Positions 25,171 through 34,105 of a stretch of 64,000 nucleotides of DNA are shown piece by piece (position 1 is the stretch's first letter; every line of letters begins with the position of its first letter). Source of the stretch: Lachnospiraceae bacterium (lineage in GTDB: Bacteria > Bacillota > Clostridia > Lachnospirales > Lachnospiraceae); contig JAFZPG010000004.1 of the NCBI GenBank assembly GCA_017550425.1, forward strand, positions 1-64,000, read 5' to 3'. Position numbers and translations under genes: made by a program. The notes beneath the pieces were generated by a model, which saw nothing but the letters and a program-made list of their open reading frames with translations, did not search any database and was not told the DNA's origin.

Positions 25171-26259
25171 ATGGAGATCAATCTTAAAGATAAGCTGCGC
25201 GTTTTGCGACAGCAGAAGAATATTACACAAGAAGAACTGGCGGGGTATCTCGGGATCACGCATCAGTCCGTCGGCAAATGGGAGCGCGGCGAAGGCTACC
25301 CGGATATCACGCTCCTGCCGAAGATCGCACTGTATTTCGGTGTTTCCGTAGATGAACTGCTGGGCGTGGACAGTGCCCGGATCGAGGATAAGATCGACGC
25401 GTACTTTGAAGAATGCAGACAATACGGTTTCGACGGTAATATGAAGAAAAAACTCGAGGTTTTGGAGCAGGCCTATCAGGAATTCCCGAACGATTGCCGT
25501 GTTATGAGCAAACTGATGGGTGCGATCCTCTGTGAGTGCGACGAAGATCCGATGCCCAAGGATAAGGTGGAGCGTATCGCGGCTCTGGGCGAAGAGATCC
25601 TTCAGAAATCGACGGATCAAGACCTTCGTGAGGGAGCGATCCAAGTTATGTGTTTAGCATACAAGGGTGTCGATGACGAGAAAGCGCTTCAATATGCAAA
25701 CATGGCCGGGGATTTTATCGTCAATCGATATAATCTGCGGTGCCATGTTCTCATGGATGAAGAGGGCGTAAAGGCGAGTCAGAACTACCTGATGTATTTG
25801 ATCAATGAGGCTTCTAAAGTTGCAGCCGGCATCCCGTGGAAGAAAAGGCTTTCCTATGAGGAAATGATCGAAGCCTACACATTTGCCATTGACATCCAAC
25901 TGCGCTTGTATTCCGATGGAAATACCGGCTTTGCGTCTAACGAGATCGCCCGGAATTATCTCAACCTGGCGCATCTGTACGCGGAACTTTCGGACAGGGA
26001 GAATACGCTGAGGGTTCTGGAGGAATGTTGCAAGTACGCGATCGCGTTCGAAAGCACGATAGGCGTGGATTACGATTATACCTCGCTGCTGGTGAACCGG
26101 CTCCGTTATGATCACAAAGGAACCAGTAAAACCTATCAGGGCAGTTACTGCAATATCCCCCTGTGGCATATGAAGAAGGAGAAGTTTGATTTCGTCCGGG
26201 ACGACGAGCGTTTCCGGCGGGTGATCGCTGAATTAAAGAAGTATGCTTCGGAAGAATGA
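25171..26259 (+). CDS. XRE-family HTH regulator with TPR-like C-terminal domain
   Basis: This 362-residue protein has an N-terminal Cro/CI-type helix-turn-helix (about 4-62): LRVLRQQKNITQEELAGYLG, ITHQSVGKWERGEGYPDITL, KIALYFGVSVDELLG. The rest is all-helical and resembles a tetratricopeptide-type array, as in peptide-sensing RRNPP-like or housekeeping XRE proteins. It ends with a charged segment (RDDERFRRVIAELKK). ATG 25171 is chosen; an upstream in-frame GTG at 25162 lies within the ribosome binding region. It has its own near-consensus promoter. No peptide-pheromone gene is evident next to it. The target and ligand are unknown. Confidence 0.86.
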   Translation: MEINLKDKLRVLRQQKNITQEELAGYLGITHQSVGKWERGEGYPDITLLPKIALYFGVSVDELLGVDSARIEDKIDAYFEECRQYGFDGNMKKKLEVLEQAYQEFPNDCRVMSKLMGAILCECDEDPMPKDKVERIAALGEEILQKSTDQDLREGAIQVMCLAYKGVDDEKALQYANMAGDFIVNRYNLRCHVLMDEEGVKASQNYLMYLINEASKVAAGIPWKKRLSYEEMIEAYTFAIDIQLRLYSDGNTGFASNEIARNYLNLAHLYAELSDRENTLRVLEECCKYAIAFESTIGVDYDYTSLLVNRLRYDHKGTSKTYQGSYCNIPLWHMKKEKFDFVRDDERFRRVIAELKKYASEE

Positions 26260-26317
26260 TGATCCGCCGAAGTGAGGATTTGATATGTGAAGTTTCATAG
26301 AGAAAGAGGTTTCAGAC

Positions 26318-26983
26318 ATGGTAAAAGCAGTGGTATTTGATCTGGGCGGCACGCTGATGGAATATAAGGGAATGCCGCTGAATTGGGAAGAATATTATTA
26401 CCAAGGGATACAAAATGTAGACCGATGCAATGATCTGAACCTAAGTGACGAGGAGATCCGGGAGGCGGTCCGGGTGCTGAAGACCTACAATCCGCGAAAC
26501 AGCGGACGGCAGGAAGAGATCGCCCCCGAGATCATCTTTCGTGATGCGACGGCCGGGTGGAAGACCCGGCCGGAGATCGGAAAGATCGTCGAGGACTTCT
26601 TTTCGGGGATGTCCCTCGAGGCACAAGTTTTTGATCACGCCGAGCAGACCATCCGAAAGTGTAAGGAAGACGGACTTCTCGTCGCATGCCTCACCGACCT
26701 GCCGAATGGAATGCCGGATGCGTTGTTTCGCAAGGCGATCCCGACTTTGGAGCCGCTACTCGATCTGTATGTTTCGTCGCAGATCTGCGGCGTCCGAAAG
26801 CCGAATAAGGCAGGGCCGGAGTACATTGCGAGAGCGTTTGAGATCGATGTTTCCGAGATCCTTTTTGTCGGTGACGAGAAAAAGGATGAAGATACCGCTC
26901 AAAATGCCGGATGTAAGTTTGAATATATCGGCGAGTTTTTGGAGAGTCGATTGCGTGGCGGCCGGGATGCAGGGCGTGCCTGA
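26318..26983 (+). CDS. HAD-superfamily hydrolase
   Basis: This 221-residue cytoplasmic protein has the four HAD motifs: motif I VVFDLGGTLM (nucleophile Asp at about residue 8), motif II in LVACLTDLP, motif III lysine in GVRKPNKAGPEY, and motif IV FVGDEKKDEDTAQNAG. A helical cap sits between motifs I and II, as in the subfamily I (phosphoglycolate phosphatase-like) enzymes. In motif I the general-acid Asp at position +2 is replaced by Gly (D-L-G-G-T), seen in some family members and worth noting for activity. It lies just before hairpin array 2. Confidence 0.9.
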   Translation: MVKAVVFDLGGTLMEYKGMPLNWEEYYYQGIQNVDRCNDLNLSDEEIREAVRVLKTYNPRNSGRQEEIAPEIIFRDATAGWKTRPEIGKIVEDFFSGMSLEAQVFDHAEQTIRKCKEDGLLVACLTDLPNGMPDALFRKAIPTLEPLLDLYVSSQICGVRKPNKAGPEYIARAFEIDVSEILFVGDEKKDEDTAQNAGCKFEYIGEFLESRLRGGRDAGRA

Positions 26984-27000
26984 TCCCGGAAACCGGAAAA

Positions 27001-27554
27001 TATGCCTAAAACTGCTCATGGACCTCGCTTTAGGCATAGATGCGAGTGGTGCCGGGAGCATGAAAAAGAGAATATATGACTAAAGGTGCTAAGAAGTCCT
27101 GGCTTAGGCATAAAAATGCATAGAGTTAAGATCTCGAACGAGGGAAAACGTGACTAAAACTTCTCTTGGACCTCACTTTAGGCATAGATGTGAGTGGCGC
27201 CAGAGGTAAGAAAAAGAGAATATATGACTAAAGGTGCTCACAAGCCCTGCCTTAGGCATAAAAATGCGTAGAGTTAAGATCCCAAATGAGAGAAAACGTG
27301 ACTAAAGCTTCTCTTGGGCCTCGCTTTAGGCATAAATGCGAGTGGCGCCGGGGGCTTGAACGAGGGAATAAATGCCTAAAGCTTCTCTTGGACCTCACTT
27401 TAGGCATAGATGCGAGTGGCGCCGGGGGCATGAACGAGAAAATAAATGACTAAATCTGTTCATGGAACTTGCTTTAGGCATAGATGCGATTAGAGCCGGG
27501 GTTATGAAAAAGAGAAAAATAGCCTAAATCGAAAAGAGGCCTTCGGTTTAGGCA
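27001..27554. repeat. Hairpin array 2: eight units at an exact 74-bp period
   Basis: Eight hairpins start at 27001, 27075, 27149, 27223, 27297, 27371, 27445 and 27519, every interval exactly 74 bp. Each is about 38 nt, with a left arm TATGCCTAAA or the variant TGACTAAA and a nearly invariant right arm TTTAGGCATA. The 36-nt spacers are of two kinds, one with GCGAGTGGCGCCGG and one with GTAGAGTTAAGATC. They alternate at first (a 148-bp dimer repeated twice), then only the first kind continues. No open frame, T-run or promoter was found in it. It fills the gap between the HAD and DinB genes. Confidence 0.92.
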
Positions 27555-27587
27555 CAAAACGCAATAAAACAGTGAGGTAAACATAAT

Positions 27588-28112
27588 ATGAACGAGCTTT
27601 GCAAGATCATAAAGGAGACGGTGAAACCGAATTTCCTGAACATCAGAACATCGATCAAGACCTATGACCGGGAGGCTTTGTTTTACGGGGCGCCGTGTTG
27701 GCGCTGGGTGTATCATGCGCTTCATTCGGCGGATAAATGGTTTATCAATCCGTTCGTATATGAGGAGCCTGCCTTTCATGTGGAGGGGCTGGACGATCCG
27801 GAGAAACCCTGTGATGTGGTCCTGACGGATGAGATGTTGCTCGAGTATCTGGATCAGATCGAGAAGAAAACAATGGATTATCTGGATGGGCTGACGGACG
27901 AAATGCTGTATGAGAAGCCGGAGAACAGCCGGTATACCCGGATGGAGTTGATCTTGCGGCAGTTCCGCCACATTTCCTTTCATACCGGACTGCTGAACGG
28001 GCAGACGGCCCTCGCCACCGGAGAGTTCCCGATGTGGGTCTCCGAAACGGCGAAATATGTCGATGACGGCATCTTCTTCGGAAGATACCGTAAAGGAAAA
28101 GTACAAACGTGA
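27588..28112 (+). CDS. DinB-like four-helix protein
   Basis: This 174-residue all-helical protein of the DinB/YfiT-like superfamily often binds a divalent metal through three histidines. Candidate ligands are in WVYHALHSADKW and FRHISFHTGLLNG, placed as expected on helices 2 and 4. Relatives act as thiol-dependent S-transferases or are of unknown role. The start ATG 27588 follows AGTGAGGTAAAC. It lies between hairpin array 2 and a TrmO-like gene, in an accessory region of small genes. The family call is fairly firm, the reaction is not. Confidence 0.78.
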   Translation: MNELCKIIKETVKPNFLNIRTSIKTYDREALFYGAPCWRWVYHALHSADKWFINPFVYEEPAFHVEGLDDPEKPCDVVLTDEMLLEYLDQIEKKTMDYLDGLTDEMLYEKPENSRYTRMELILRQFRHISFHTGLLNGQTALATGEFPMWVSETAKYVDDGIFFGRYRKGKVQT

Positions 28113-28160
28113 TGAAAAGGACGAGAAGGAATACAGATTCGGAGTTTAGGAGGGAGTATT

Positions 28161-28613
28161 ATGGAAATTTTTATGCGACCGATCGGATACGTTCGAAATG
28201 AAGTAACGCAGAGAAAGGATGTTTCATGGGGAAATGATGTGTCTTCCATCGTTTTGGAGGAGCCTTATGTCTCCGGCTTAAAGGGTCTGGAGGATTTCTC
28301 GCATGTCACGATCTTATATTATTTGGATCGGGCGAACTACGTCCGGGAGAAGCATTTGCAGCGCAGGCCGCAGAATCGGGAGGACATGCCGCTGGTGGGT
28401 ATATTTTCCCAGAGAGGGAAGGACCGCCCGAACCAGATCGGGATGACTTCGGTCGAGATCGTTTCGGTTTCCGAAGATGTGCTGGTCGTGAAGGGACTGG
28501 ATGCCGTGGACGGCACGCCGGTCCTCGATATCAAACCGTATTATCCCATGTACGACAAAAAAGATGCACGCGTTCCCGAGTGGGTCGAACGTTTGATGGA
28601 ACATTATTTCTGA
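28161..28613 (+). CDS. trmO: TrmO-family tRNA methyltransferase (TsaA/YaeB)
   Basis: TrmO N6-methylates t6A37 in some tRNAs with SAM, using a beta-barrel fold unlike other methyltransferases. The 150-residue protein shows PIGYVRNEV at the N-terminus, GLEDFSHVTILYYLDRA, GIFSQRGKDRPNQIGMTSVE and DGTPVLDIKPYYPMYD, all hallmarks of the family. Shorter TsaA-domain proteins without the C-terminal extension have unclear activity, and this one is of the short type. AGGAGGGAGTATT precedes ATG 28161. Confidence 0.88.
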   Translation: MEIFMRPIGYVRNEVTQRKDVSWGNDVSSIVLEEPYVSGLKGLEDFSHVTILYYLDRANYVREKHLQRRPQNREDMPLVGIFSQRGKDRPNQIGMTSVEIVSVSEDVLVVKGLDAVDGTPVLDIKPYYPMYDKKDARVPEWVERLMEHYF

Positions 28614-28615
28614 GT

Positions 28616-28644
28616 TTGTAATATGAGCGATACCATGATACAAT
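28616..28644 (+). promoter_or_regulatory. Promoter of the first GNAT gene of the triplet
   Basis: TTGTAA (28616-28621), a 17-bp spacer, then TACAAT (28639-28644). Confidence 0.7.
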
Positions 28645-28696
28645 AAAAACAGGTATTGCAGGTTAATTAACGAAAACAGGGGAGTACAGTAAAACA

Positions 28697-29155
28697 ATGA
28701 ATATTGAATTAAGACCTTTGGATGCCTCAAACCGGGAGGATTGCATCCGGTTAAAGGTAACAGAAGACCAGGCGGCCTACATCGCCTCGAATGAAAGTTC
28801 GCTCGAGGATGCCGGGGAGAACGCTGCGGTCGCCAGACCGTTTGTGATCTATGCGGACGGTGTGGCAGTCGGGTTTACGATGTTTGCATTTGAACCGGAT
28901 TATGAAGACCCGGACAGCCGGTATTGGTTGTGGAGGTTCATGATCGATGAAAAACGTCAGGGGCGCGGTTACGGCAGGGAGGCGTTGCAACAGATCATCG
29001 CTTACTTCCGGGAAAACGGCGCCACGAATATCCGGCTTTCGACAAAAGAAAGCAACGTAAATGCGATCCGGCTGTACGAATCCGTCGGGTTCAAACGCAC
29101 CGGTGGCATGGTTGACGAGGAGACCGAATTCGAGCTGAATTGGCCGCAGCATTGA
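28697..29155 (+). CDS. GNAT acetyltransferase, spermidine-acetyltransferase-like
   Basis: This 152-residue protein begins MNIELRPLDASNREDCIRLK and has the acetyl-CoA motif FMIDEKRQGRGYGREALQQI, then LSTKESNVNAIRLYESVGF. The FMID..RQGRGYGR pattern with a preceding YWLWR strand is typical of SpeG/BltD/PaiA-type polyamine acetyltransferases, so diamine or polyamine acetylation is a reasonable guess. The promoter at 28616 precedes it and another GNAT follows by 16 bp. Confidence 0.87.
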   Translation: MNIELRPLDASNREDCIRLKVTEDQAAYIASNESSLEDAGENAAVARPFVIYADGVAVGFTMFAFEPDYEDPDSRYWLWRFMIDEKRQGRGYGREALQQIIAYFRENGATNIRLSTKESNVNAIRLYESVGFKRTGGMVDEETEFELNWPQH

Positions 29156-29171
29156 CAGAGAGGGGACAGGT

Positions 29172-29642
29172 ATGGATACCATAAGATTAAAGGCAGCGAC
29201 GCGAGAGGACATGGAGAATATATGGAAAATGCAGATCGAAGCATTTTCCGGATTGCTGGAGAAATATCAGGACTATGATATGAGCCCGGCAGCCGAGAAG
29301 TTTGAAAAGGTAATGGCCAGATATGAACAGCCGTGGACTACGTATTATTTCATCGTCGCCGGGGATGAAAACGTCGGAGCGATCCGGATCGTCGATAAGA
29401 AAGACGGAAGCAGAAAACGCATCTCCCCTCTATGGATCATGCCGGAGTACCGAAACAAAGGGTACGCGCAGGCCGCCATCCGGGCGGTCGAACAGATCCA
29501 CGGCGCGGAGCACTGGTGCCTGGACACCATACTGCAGGAAGAGGGAAACCTGCATTTGTATGAGAAGATGGGGTATCACAGGACAGGACAGATCGAAAAG
29601 ATCAATGAACGAATGGACATAGTATTTTACGAAAAAGATTGA
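29172..29642 (+). CDS. GNAT-family N-acetyltransferase
   Basis: This 156-residue protein begins MDTIRLKAATREDMENIWKM and has motif A as PLWIMPEYRNKGYAQAAIRA (Q/RxxGxG/A form with Asn-Lys-Gly-Tyr-Ala), then LDTILQEEGNLHLYEKMGY. This is the usual small GNAT layout. Substrate unknown. It sits 16 bp after another GNAT gene and 15 bp before a DUF3137-like gene, so the three are one transcript. The ribosome binding site is GAGGGGACAGG. Confidence 0.88.
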   Translation: MDTIRLKAATREDMENIWKMQIEAFSGLLEKYQDYDMSPAAEKFEKVMARYEQPWTTYYFIVAGDENVGAIRIVDKKDGSRKRISPLWIMPEYRNKGYAQAAIRAVEQIHGAEHWCLDTILQEEGNLHLYEKMGYHRTGQIEKINERMDIVFYEKD

Positions 29643-29657
29643 TCGGAGGGGATCACT

Positions 29658-30509
29658 ATGGACGAGATGTATTACGGAACCCGAAATTCCAACGAAGCGA
29701 TAATCAAGCTGCAGGAGAAGAGAAATGCGGCCGGCAAATCGATGCTGTTTATTATGGTAGGCGCGTTCCTCTTGCTCATCCCGCCGATCGGATTGATCGT
29801 GATCCTGTACGGATGCTCGAGGGTCAATAAACTCAGAGCAGAGATGCGGGCGCTGTATAAGGATGCGTTCGTCCGCGAACCGTTGGAGAATAATTTTGAG
29901 GATGTACTTTATGAACCGAACGGAGGCTATTCCTACGATGCGATCGAGAGTTTTCGCATCTGTGAAATGGGAAACCGGCATTGGTCGGAGGATTTCGTCA
30001 ATGCCACTTATGCGGGCGTGAACTTTCAGATCGCGGAAGTCAATGTAAGAGATGTAGATGAGCGGGATGACCATACATCTTCAACGACCTATTTCGAAGG
30101 CCGGATGATGGTATTTTATTTCCCGAATAAGCTGGTCAACTCCGTATCGGTGTTCAGCCGGAAGTTTAAGTACAGGGCGCTCAGCCGCAGGGAAGAGAAA
30201 GAGACGCAAGTGGAACTTGAGTCGACGAGGTTCAACAAACAGTTTGACGTGTATTCGCCCTACGAGCACGATGCTTTTTATCTGCTTACGCCGCATTTTA
30301 TGGAACGCCTGGAGTTCCTGGCCGGTAAATACGAGAGCATTGCCATGACGGTGGTCGGAAACCGCGTGGTCCTCGCGTTTAACGAGCCGGGCAAAAACGT
30401 GTTTGACGCAAACGTCGAGATCGGTAAGCTGGATATCGAGCAGGAGATGGCGAAGGTGCAGTCGGAGATCGACGACATCAAGATGTTCATCACTACGATC
30501 CTGGGGTGA
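29658..30509 (+). CDS. DUF3137-like membrane-anchored protein
   Basis: This 283-residue protein starts with a 25-residue cytoplasmic stretch and one or two transmembrane helices (about 28-54, LFIMVGAFLLLIPPIGLIVI). A soluble domain follows, showing YFEGRMMVFYFPNKL, the VFSRKFKYRAL strand, and VELESTRFNKQFDVYSPYEHDAFYLLTPHFMERL (split over about residues 188-221). The F-x-G...FP..., V-E-L-E-S...F..F.VY and YLLTP.FMERL elements match the DUF3137 family as I remember it. The function of that family is not known. The end is a helix (AKVQSEIDDIKMFITTI). ATG 29658 follows GGAGGGGATCACT. Confidence 0.7.
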   Translation: MDEMYYGTRNSNEAIIKLQEKRNAAGKSMLFIMVGAFLLLIPPIGLIVILYGCSRVNKLRAEMRALYKDAFVREPLENNFEDVLYEPNGGYSYDAIESFRICEMGNRHWSEDFVNATYAGVNFQIAEVNVRDVDERDDHTSSTTYFEGRMMVFYFPNKLVNSVSVFSRKFKYRALSRREEKETQVELESTRFNKQFDVYSPYEHDAFYLLTPHFMERLEFLAGKYESIAMTVVGNRVVLAFNEPGKNVFDANVEIGKLDIEQEMAKVQSEIDDIKMFITTILG

Positions 30510-30538
30510 GAAACGACTTCAGAATGAGAGGATGCTTT

Positions 30539-31012
30539 ATGGATGATCTGATTTTTGATACGGCCGGGAAGAATGACATTCCGGAACTGATCCGACTTCG
30601 GATCGCGTACATGATCGATGATTACGGTTCGGTCAGCGATGCGGATCGCCGGGCGATGGAAGAACAATTGCCGGGATATTTTGAAAGAAAACTCGGAAGA
30701 GAACTGGTTGCTTTTGTGGCCCGGGACGGGGAACGCCTGGTGGCGACGGCCTTTTTGCTGATCGTGGAAAAACCTGCAAATCCGGCCTTCCTGAACGGAC
30801 TGGAAGGTGAAGTCCTCAACGTTTTTACCGAGAAGGAGTATCGCGGCCGCGGAATCAGCACGCGACTGCTGAACGAAATGATCGCATATGCGAAAGAGAA
30901 ACATTTATGCCGGCTCGACTTAAAGGCGACCGACGAAGGATACAAACTCTACAAGAAACTCGGGTTTGCAGAGAGAACGCAGAAATACAGAGACATGCGG
31001 CTGGAACTGTGA
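30539..31012 (+). CDS. GNAT-family N-acetyltransferase
   Basis: This 157-residue protein has the GNAT pattern: a variable N-terminus, VAFVARDGERLVATAFLLI, the motif A segment NVFTEKEYRGRGISTRLL, and LDLKATDEGYKLYKKLGF at the end. ATG 30539 is supported by GAGAGGA 5 nt upstream. An in-frame GTG at 30506 would overlap the preceding stop and has no such site. It ends 34 bp before hairpin array 3, whose first hairpin carries a T-run and probably terminates this transcript. Substrate unknown. Confidence 0.87.
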   Translation: MDDLIFDTAGKNDIPELIRLRIAYMIDDYGSVSDADRRAMEEQLPGYFERKLGRELVAFVARDGERLVATAFLLIVEKPANPAFLNGLEGEVLNVFTEKEYRGRGISTRLLNEMIAYAKEKHLCRLDLKATDEGYKLYKKLGFAERTQKYRDMRLEL

Positions 31013-31045
31013 GGGTTAGGCGAGCAGCGACAGTTTTCCGCCGAA

Positions 31046-31412
31046 ATATGCCTAAGGCGAGGTATTATCATCGCCTTAGGCATATTTTTTTGAGGTGACA
31101 TGTTGTTGCACCTGTCGAAAATGCCTAAAGCAAGCCAGTATTGATGATTTAGGTATAAAACTGTCGACAGGCTACCGGGATGAAACTTGATATTATGCCT
31201 AAAGCAAGTCAAAAGTGATGGCTTAGGCATAAAACTGCAGAACAGAAGATCCTCGTAAACAAGAAAAGTGGCGTAGGTTTCTTTCGAAAAGTATGATATA
31301 ATGACTAAGGCAAGATGAAACTATGACCTTAGGTATAAAGTGGCAAGCGAAGTGGTGTAATGGAAGAGTGATGGAGTGACTAAAGAAGCCCGAATCCGGG
31401 TCTTTAGGCATG
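31046..31412. repeat. Hairpin array 3: five units, same stem family as array 2
   Basis: 38-nt hairpins start at about 31047, 31120, 31194, 31300 and 31375 (steps 73, 74, 106, 75). The stems match array 2: left TATGCCTAA(A/G)G or TGACTAA(A/G)G, right CTTAGGCATA or TTAGGTATA. The first is a near-perfect 15-pair stem followed by seven Ts and so doubles as a terminator of the upstream GNAT gene. The spacers here are not alike. The 106-bp step suggests a lost or diverged part. The array fills the gap up to the next gene, whose ribosome binding site overlaps its end. Confidence 0.85.
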
Positions 31413-31433
31413 CTCGACCGGAAGGAGACGACT

Positions 31434-32210
31434 ATGGATTTTTCACAGGAAGAAATATTAAAGAAATATATATCCCTCTACAAGCAGTTCGTTGCTTCGT
31501 ATGAGCCGGACTTTGAAGTTGCGGAGGGTACGACACGCTATGTGAGGTTCAATGATGCGTGGCGGTTTCTGAACCCGTACGATAAGTTCCTGACCTCGCG
31601 CCTCACGAACAAAAAGAATACCTATCCGAAAGTGCCTTCGGCGAAGATCCCGAAGAATGCAGATCCGAGGAACTACGTCACCTTGCGATACGATGCTGCC
31701 GGCGAGCTGAGATGGTCGAAGACCGGTTCCGACGACGGCGACGGAATGGTGATCGTGTACGTATCGAAGCAGTTGACGATCGGATACTTCGTGCGGTCGT
31801 CTCAGGGGAAGGTCACCTCGCACAGCGTTGCTTTTTTGGAATGGTACGAATATGATGACGCCGGTCGGTTGATCGCAGCGGAAGAATACCGCGGGAAGGG
31901 AATCTTCGAAGAAGGTATCACCATCAATTGCGAGTACTATGAGTATGACGGGGATGTCCTGTCACGTGCATGGCGGTTTGACAAGTATGAATCGCATCCG
32001 ATGCCCATGGTGATGGATCTGGTCCTGCGAATGGTTCCGGATCGGATCGTGAATCCGGAGCGGTTTTGTTACACGTTCCGCCGCGTTTTGGACGGACTGG
32101 ATTATACCCTGGAACAGTTTTACAGGAAGTCGCAGACCATTACCCATGAAGGACATGTCCCGGAGGAAACGCTGGAGCATCTGGCGGCCAATGGAATCCG
32201 TCTGGTGTAA
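31434..32210 (+). CDS. Conserved-type hypothetical protein
   Basis: This 258-residue soluble protein was not recognised. It is strand-rich, with YD-repeat-like pieces (TLRYDAAGELRWSKTG, EWYEYDDAGRLIAAEEY, EYYEYDGDVLSRAW) that give it a beta-hairpin look, and a helical end. No signal peptide or membrane segment is present. ATG 31434 has GGAAGGAGACGACT upstream; a start at 31410 lies within the last array hairpin. It is followed after 28 bp by the GrpB-like gene. Confidence 0.65.
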   Translation: MDFSQEEILKKYISLYKQFVASYEPDFEVAEGTTRYVRFNDAWRFLNPYDKFLTSRLTNKKNTYPKVPSAKIPKNADPRNYVTLRYDAAGELRWSKTGSDDGDGMVIVYVSKQLTIGYFVRSSQGKVTSHSVAFLEWYEYDDAGRLIAAEEYRGKGIFEEGITINCEYYEYDGDVLSRAWRFDKYESHPMPMVMDLVLRMVPDRIVNPERFCYTFRRVLDGLDYTLEQFYRKSQTITHEGHVPEETLEHLAANGIRLV

Positions 32211-32238
32211 AACTGTTTCGGCCGGAGGAGAATTCAAG

Positions 32239-32748
32239 ATGAAAAAACAAGTGATCGTTGAGAAATATGATGAAGCCTGGGAGCAGGATTTCCGGCAGAT
32301 CGAGTCGGAACTTAAGGAAGCCCTGGGGGGCCTTGCGCTACGGATCGAACATGTCGGGAGCACGTCGGTGAAGGGGCTTTCCGCAAAACCGATCATTGAC
32401 ATCGATATCGTGATCCCGGACTATTCCTGCTTCGATGCGGTAGTATCAGCGCTTCAGAAGATCGGGTATCAGCACGAGGGAGACCTGGGGATCCCCGGGC
32501 GCGAAGCCTTCAATTATTCCGGGAAAGAGCGCCTGCGGAAGCATCATTTGTATGTTTGTACGGAGGATTCGGAAGAACTGCGGAGGCATCTTACCTTCCG
32601 TGACTATCTGCGTTCCCACCCTGAAGCGGTCTGCGAGTACAGCCGGGTGAAAGAAGAGGGAGCTCGATTATTTCCCGAGGACATTGACAAATACATTGAG
32701 TATAAGTCGCCGTTTATAGAGAAGATCTACCGGGAACTGGGGCTGTAA
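32239..32748 (+). CDS. GrpB-family protein (nucleotidyltransferase-like)
   Basis: This 169-residue protein shows the GrpB/Dephospho-CoA-kinase-tail family elements: [47 protein letters not shown], and [28 protein letters not shown] (split over about residues 103-130). The H-V-G-S-T-S-V / K-P-I-I-D-I-D-I pair is the pol-beta-type nucleotidyltransferase core with its acidic pair. Activity of stand-alone members is unknown. ATG 32239 follows GGAGGAG; a longer frame from 32146 overlaps the previous gene. Confidence 0.86.
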   Translation: MKKQVIVEKYDEAWEQDFRQIESELKEALGGLALRIEHVGSTSVKGLSAKPIIDIDIVIPDYSCFDAVVSALQKIGYQHEGDLGIPGREAFNYSGKERLRKHHLYVCTEDSEELRRHLTFRDYLRSHPEAVCEYSRVKEEGARLFPEDIDKYIEYKSPFIEKIYRELGL

Positions 32749-32797
32749 AACGCCCTCGGAGATGGTGTGAGAATTGCGGAATGCCTGAAATAGGACG

Positions 32798-32826
32798 TTG
32801 CATTTTCCGCGGACTTATAGTAGAAT
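32798..32826 (+). promoter_or_regulatory. Promoter of dapL
   Basis: TTGCAT (32798-32803), a 17-bp spacer, then TAGAAT (32821-32826). It lies 33 bp before the dapL ATG. Confidence 0.75.
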
Positions 32827-32858
32827 GGATGCGTATTTTTATATACGGAGGTACTACT

Positions 32859-34076
32859 ATGTTTAAGATAAATGAGAATTACCTGAAACTTCCGGGCAGC
32901 TACCTGTTTTCGACCGTAGGCCGCAAGGCGCGCGAGTATAAGGCGGCGCATCCGGATAAGAACGTGATCAGCCTCGGTATCGGCGACGTTACCCAGCCGC
33001 TGGCACCCGCAGTCATCCAGGCGATGCATGCGGCTGTCGACGAGATGGGCCAGGCGGCGACCTTCCGCGGCTATGCTCCGGATCTCGGCTACGAGTTCCT
33101 GCGCAGTGAGATCGCGAATAAAGATTATAAGGCACGCGGCGTGGAGATCGCGCTGGACGAGATCTTCATCAGCGACGGCGCAAAGAGTGACTGCGGAAAC
33201 ATCGGTGATATTTTCTCCGAGGATAACCGCATCGCGGTCTGCGACCCCGTATATCCGGTATATGTGGACACCAACGCCATGTCCGGACGCTGCGGCGATT
33301 ACATCAAGGAGAGCGAGCGTTGGAGCAACGTGACCTACATGCCTTGTGTAGCGGAAAATAACTTCGTGCCCGCATTGCCCGAGGAGGCAGCGGACGTGAT
33401 CTACCTGTGCTATCCGAACAACCCGACCGGCGCTGCGGCGACGAAGGAGCAGTTGCAGAAGTGGGTGGACTACGCGCTGGCGCATCAGGCGATCATCGTG
33501 TTCGATGCGGCTTACGAAGCATACATCCATGAAGATAACATTCCCCACTCGATCTATGAGTGCGAAGGCGCGAAGAAGTGCGCGATCGAGATCCGCAGTT
33601 TTTCGAAGAACGCAGGTTTCACCGGCACACGTCTCGGTTTCACCGTGATCCCGAAGGAACTGGTGGTCGACGGAACGACTCTCAACAGCCTGTGGGCGAG
33701 ACGTTGCGGCACTAAGTTCAACGGCGCTCCGTACATCATCCAGAGAGCCGGCGAGGCGGTCTACAGTGAGGCCGGCCGTGCTCAGACACGTGCACAGATC
33801 GAGTACTATATGAACAACGCAAAGGTCATTCGTGAGAGCCTGACTGCACTCGGTTACGAGGTTTACGGCGGGGTCAATGCACCGTATATCTGGCTGCGTA
33901 CTCCGAAGGGCATGACGAGCTGGGATTTCTTTGATCATCTGCTCGCGAACGCGCAGGTGGTCGGCACCCCGGGTTCCGGTTTCGGACCGAGCGGTGAGGG
34001 GTATTTCCGACTGACGGCGTTCGGCAGCTATGAAAATACCGTGGAGGCACTGGAGCGCATCAAGAAGATGGGCTGA
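32859..34076 (+). CDS. dapL: LL-diaminopimelate aminotransferase
   Basis: DapL converts tetrahydrodipicolinate directly to LL-diaminopimelate with glutamate as donor. It bypasses DapD, DapC and DapE in lysine and peptidoglycan precursor synthesis. The 405 residues give the usual length. Motifs are [20 protein letters not shown] at the N-terminus, [44 protein letters not shown], and the PLP-lysine region [20 protein letters not shown] 32859 follows CGGAGGTACTACT. It is a single gene with its own promoter, and ends in a terminator within the palindrome behind it. Confidence 0.96.
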   Translation: MFKINENYLKLPGSYLFSTVGRKAREYKAAHPDKNVISLGIGDVTQPLAPAVIQAMHAAVDEMGQAATFRGYAPDLGYEFLRSEIANKDYKARGVEIALDEIFISDGAKSDCGNIGDIFSEDNRIAVCDPVYPVYVDTNAMSGRCGDYIKESERWSNVTYMPCVAENNFVPALPEEAADVIYLCYPNNPTGAAATKEQLQKWVDYALAHQAIIVFDAAYEAYIHEDNIPHSIYECEGAKKCAIEIRSFSKNAGFTGTRLGFTVIPKELVVDGTTLNSLWARRCGTKFNGAPYIIQRAGEAVYSEAGRAQTRAQIEYYMNNAKVIRESLTALGYEVYGGVNAPYIWLRTPKGMTSWDFFDHLLANAQVVGTPGSGFGPSGEGYFRLTAFGSYENTVEALERIKKMG

Positions 34077-34105
34077 TGGCTGCTTCACGACATGTAGATC
34101 AAAAA

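Noticed and set aside
27001..27554. Interpretation of array 2 as a CRISPR array
   Set aside because: Both the hairpin part and the part between hairpins are related from unit to unit, the hairpins vary, and there are no cas genes.
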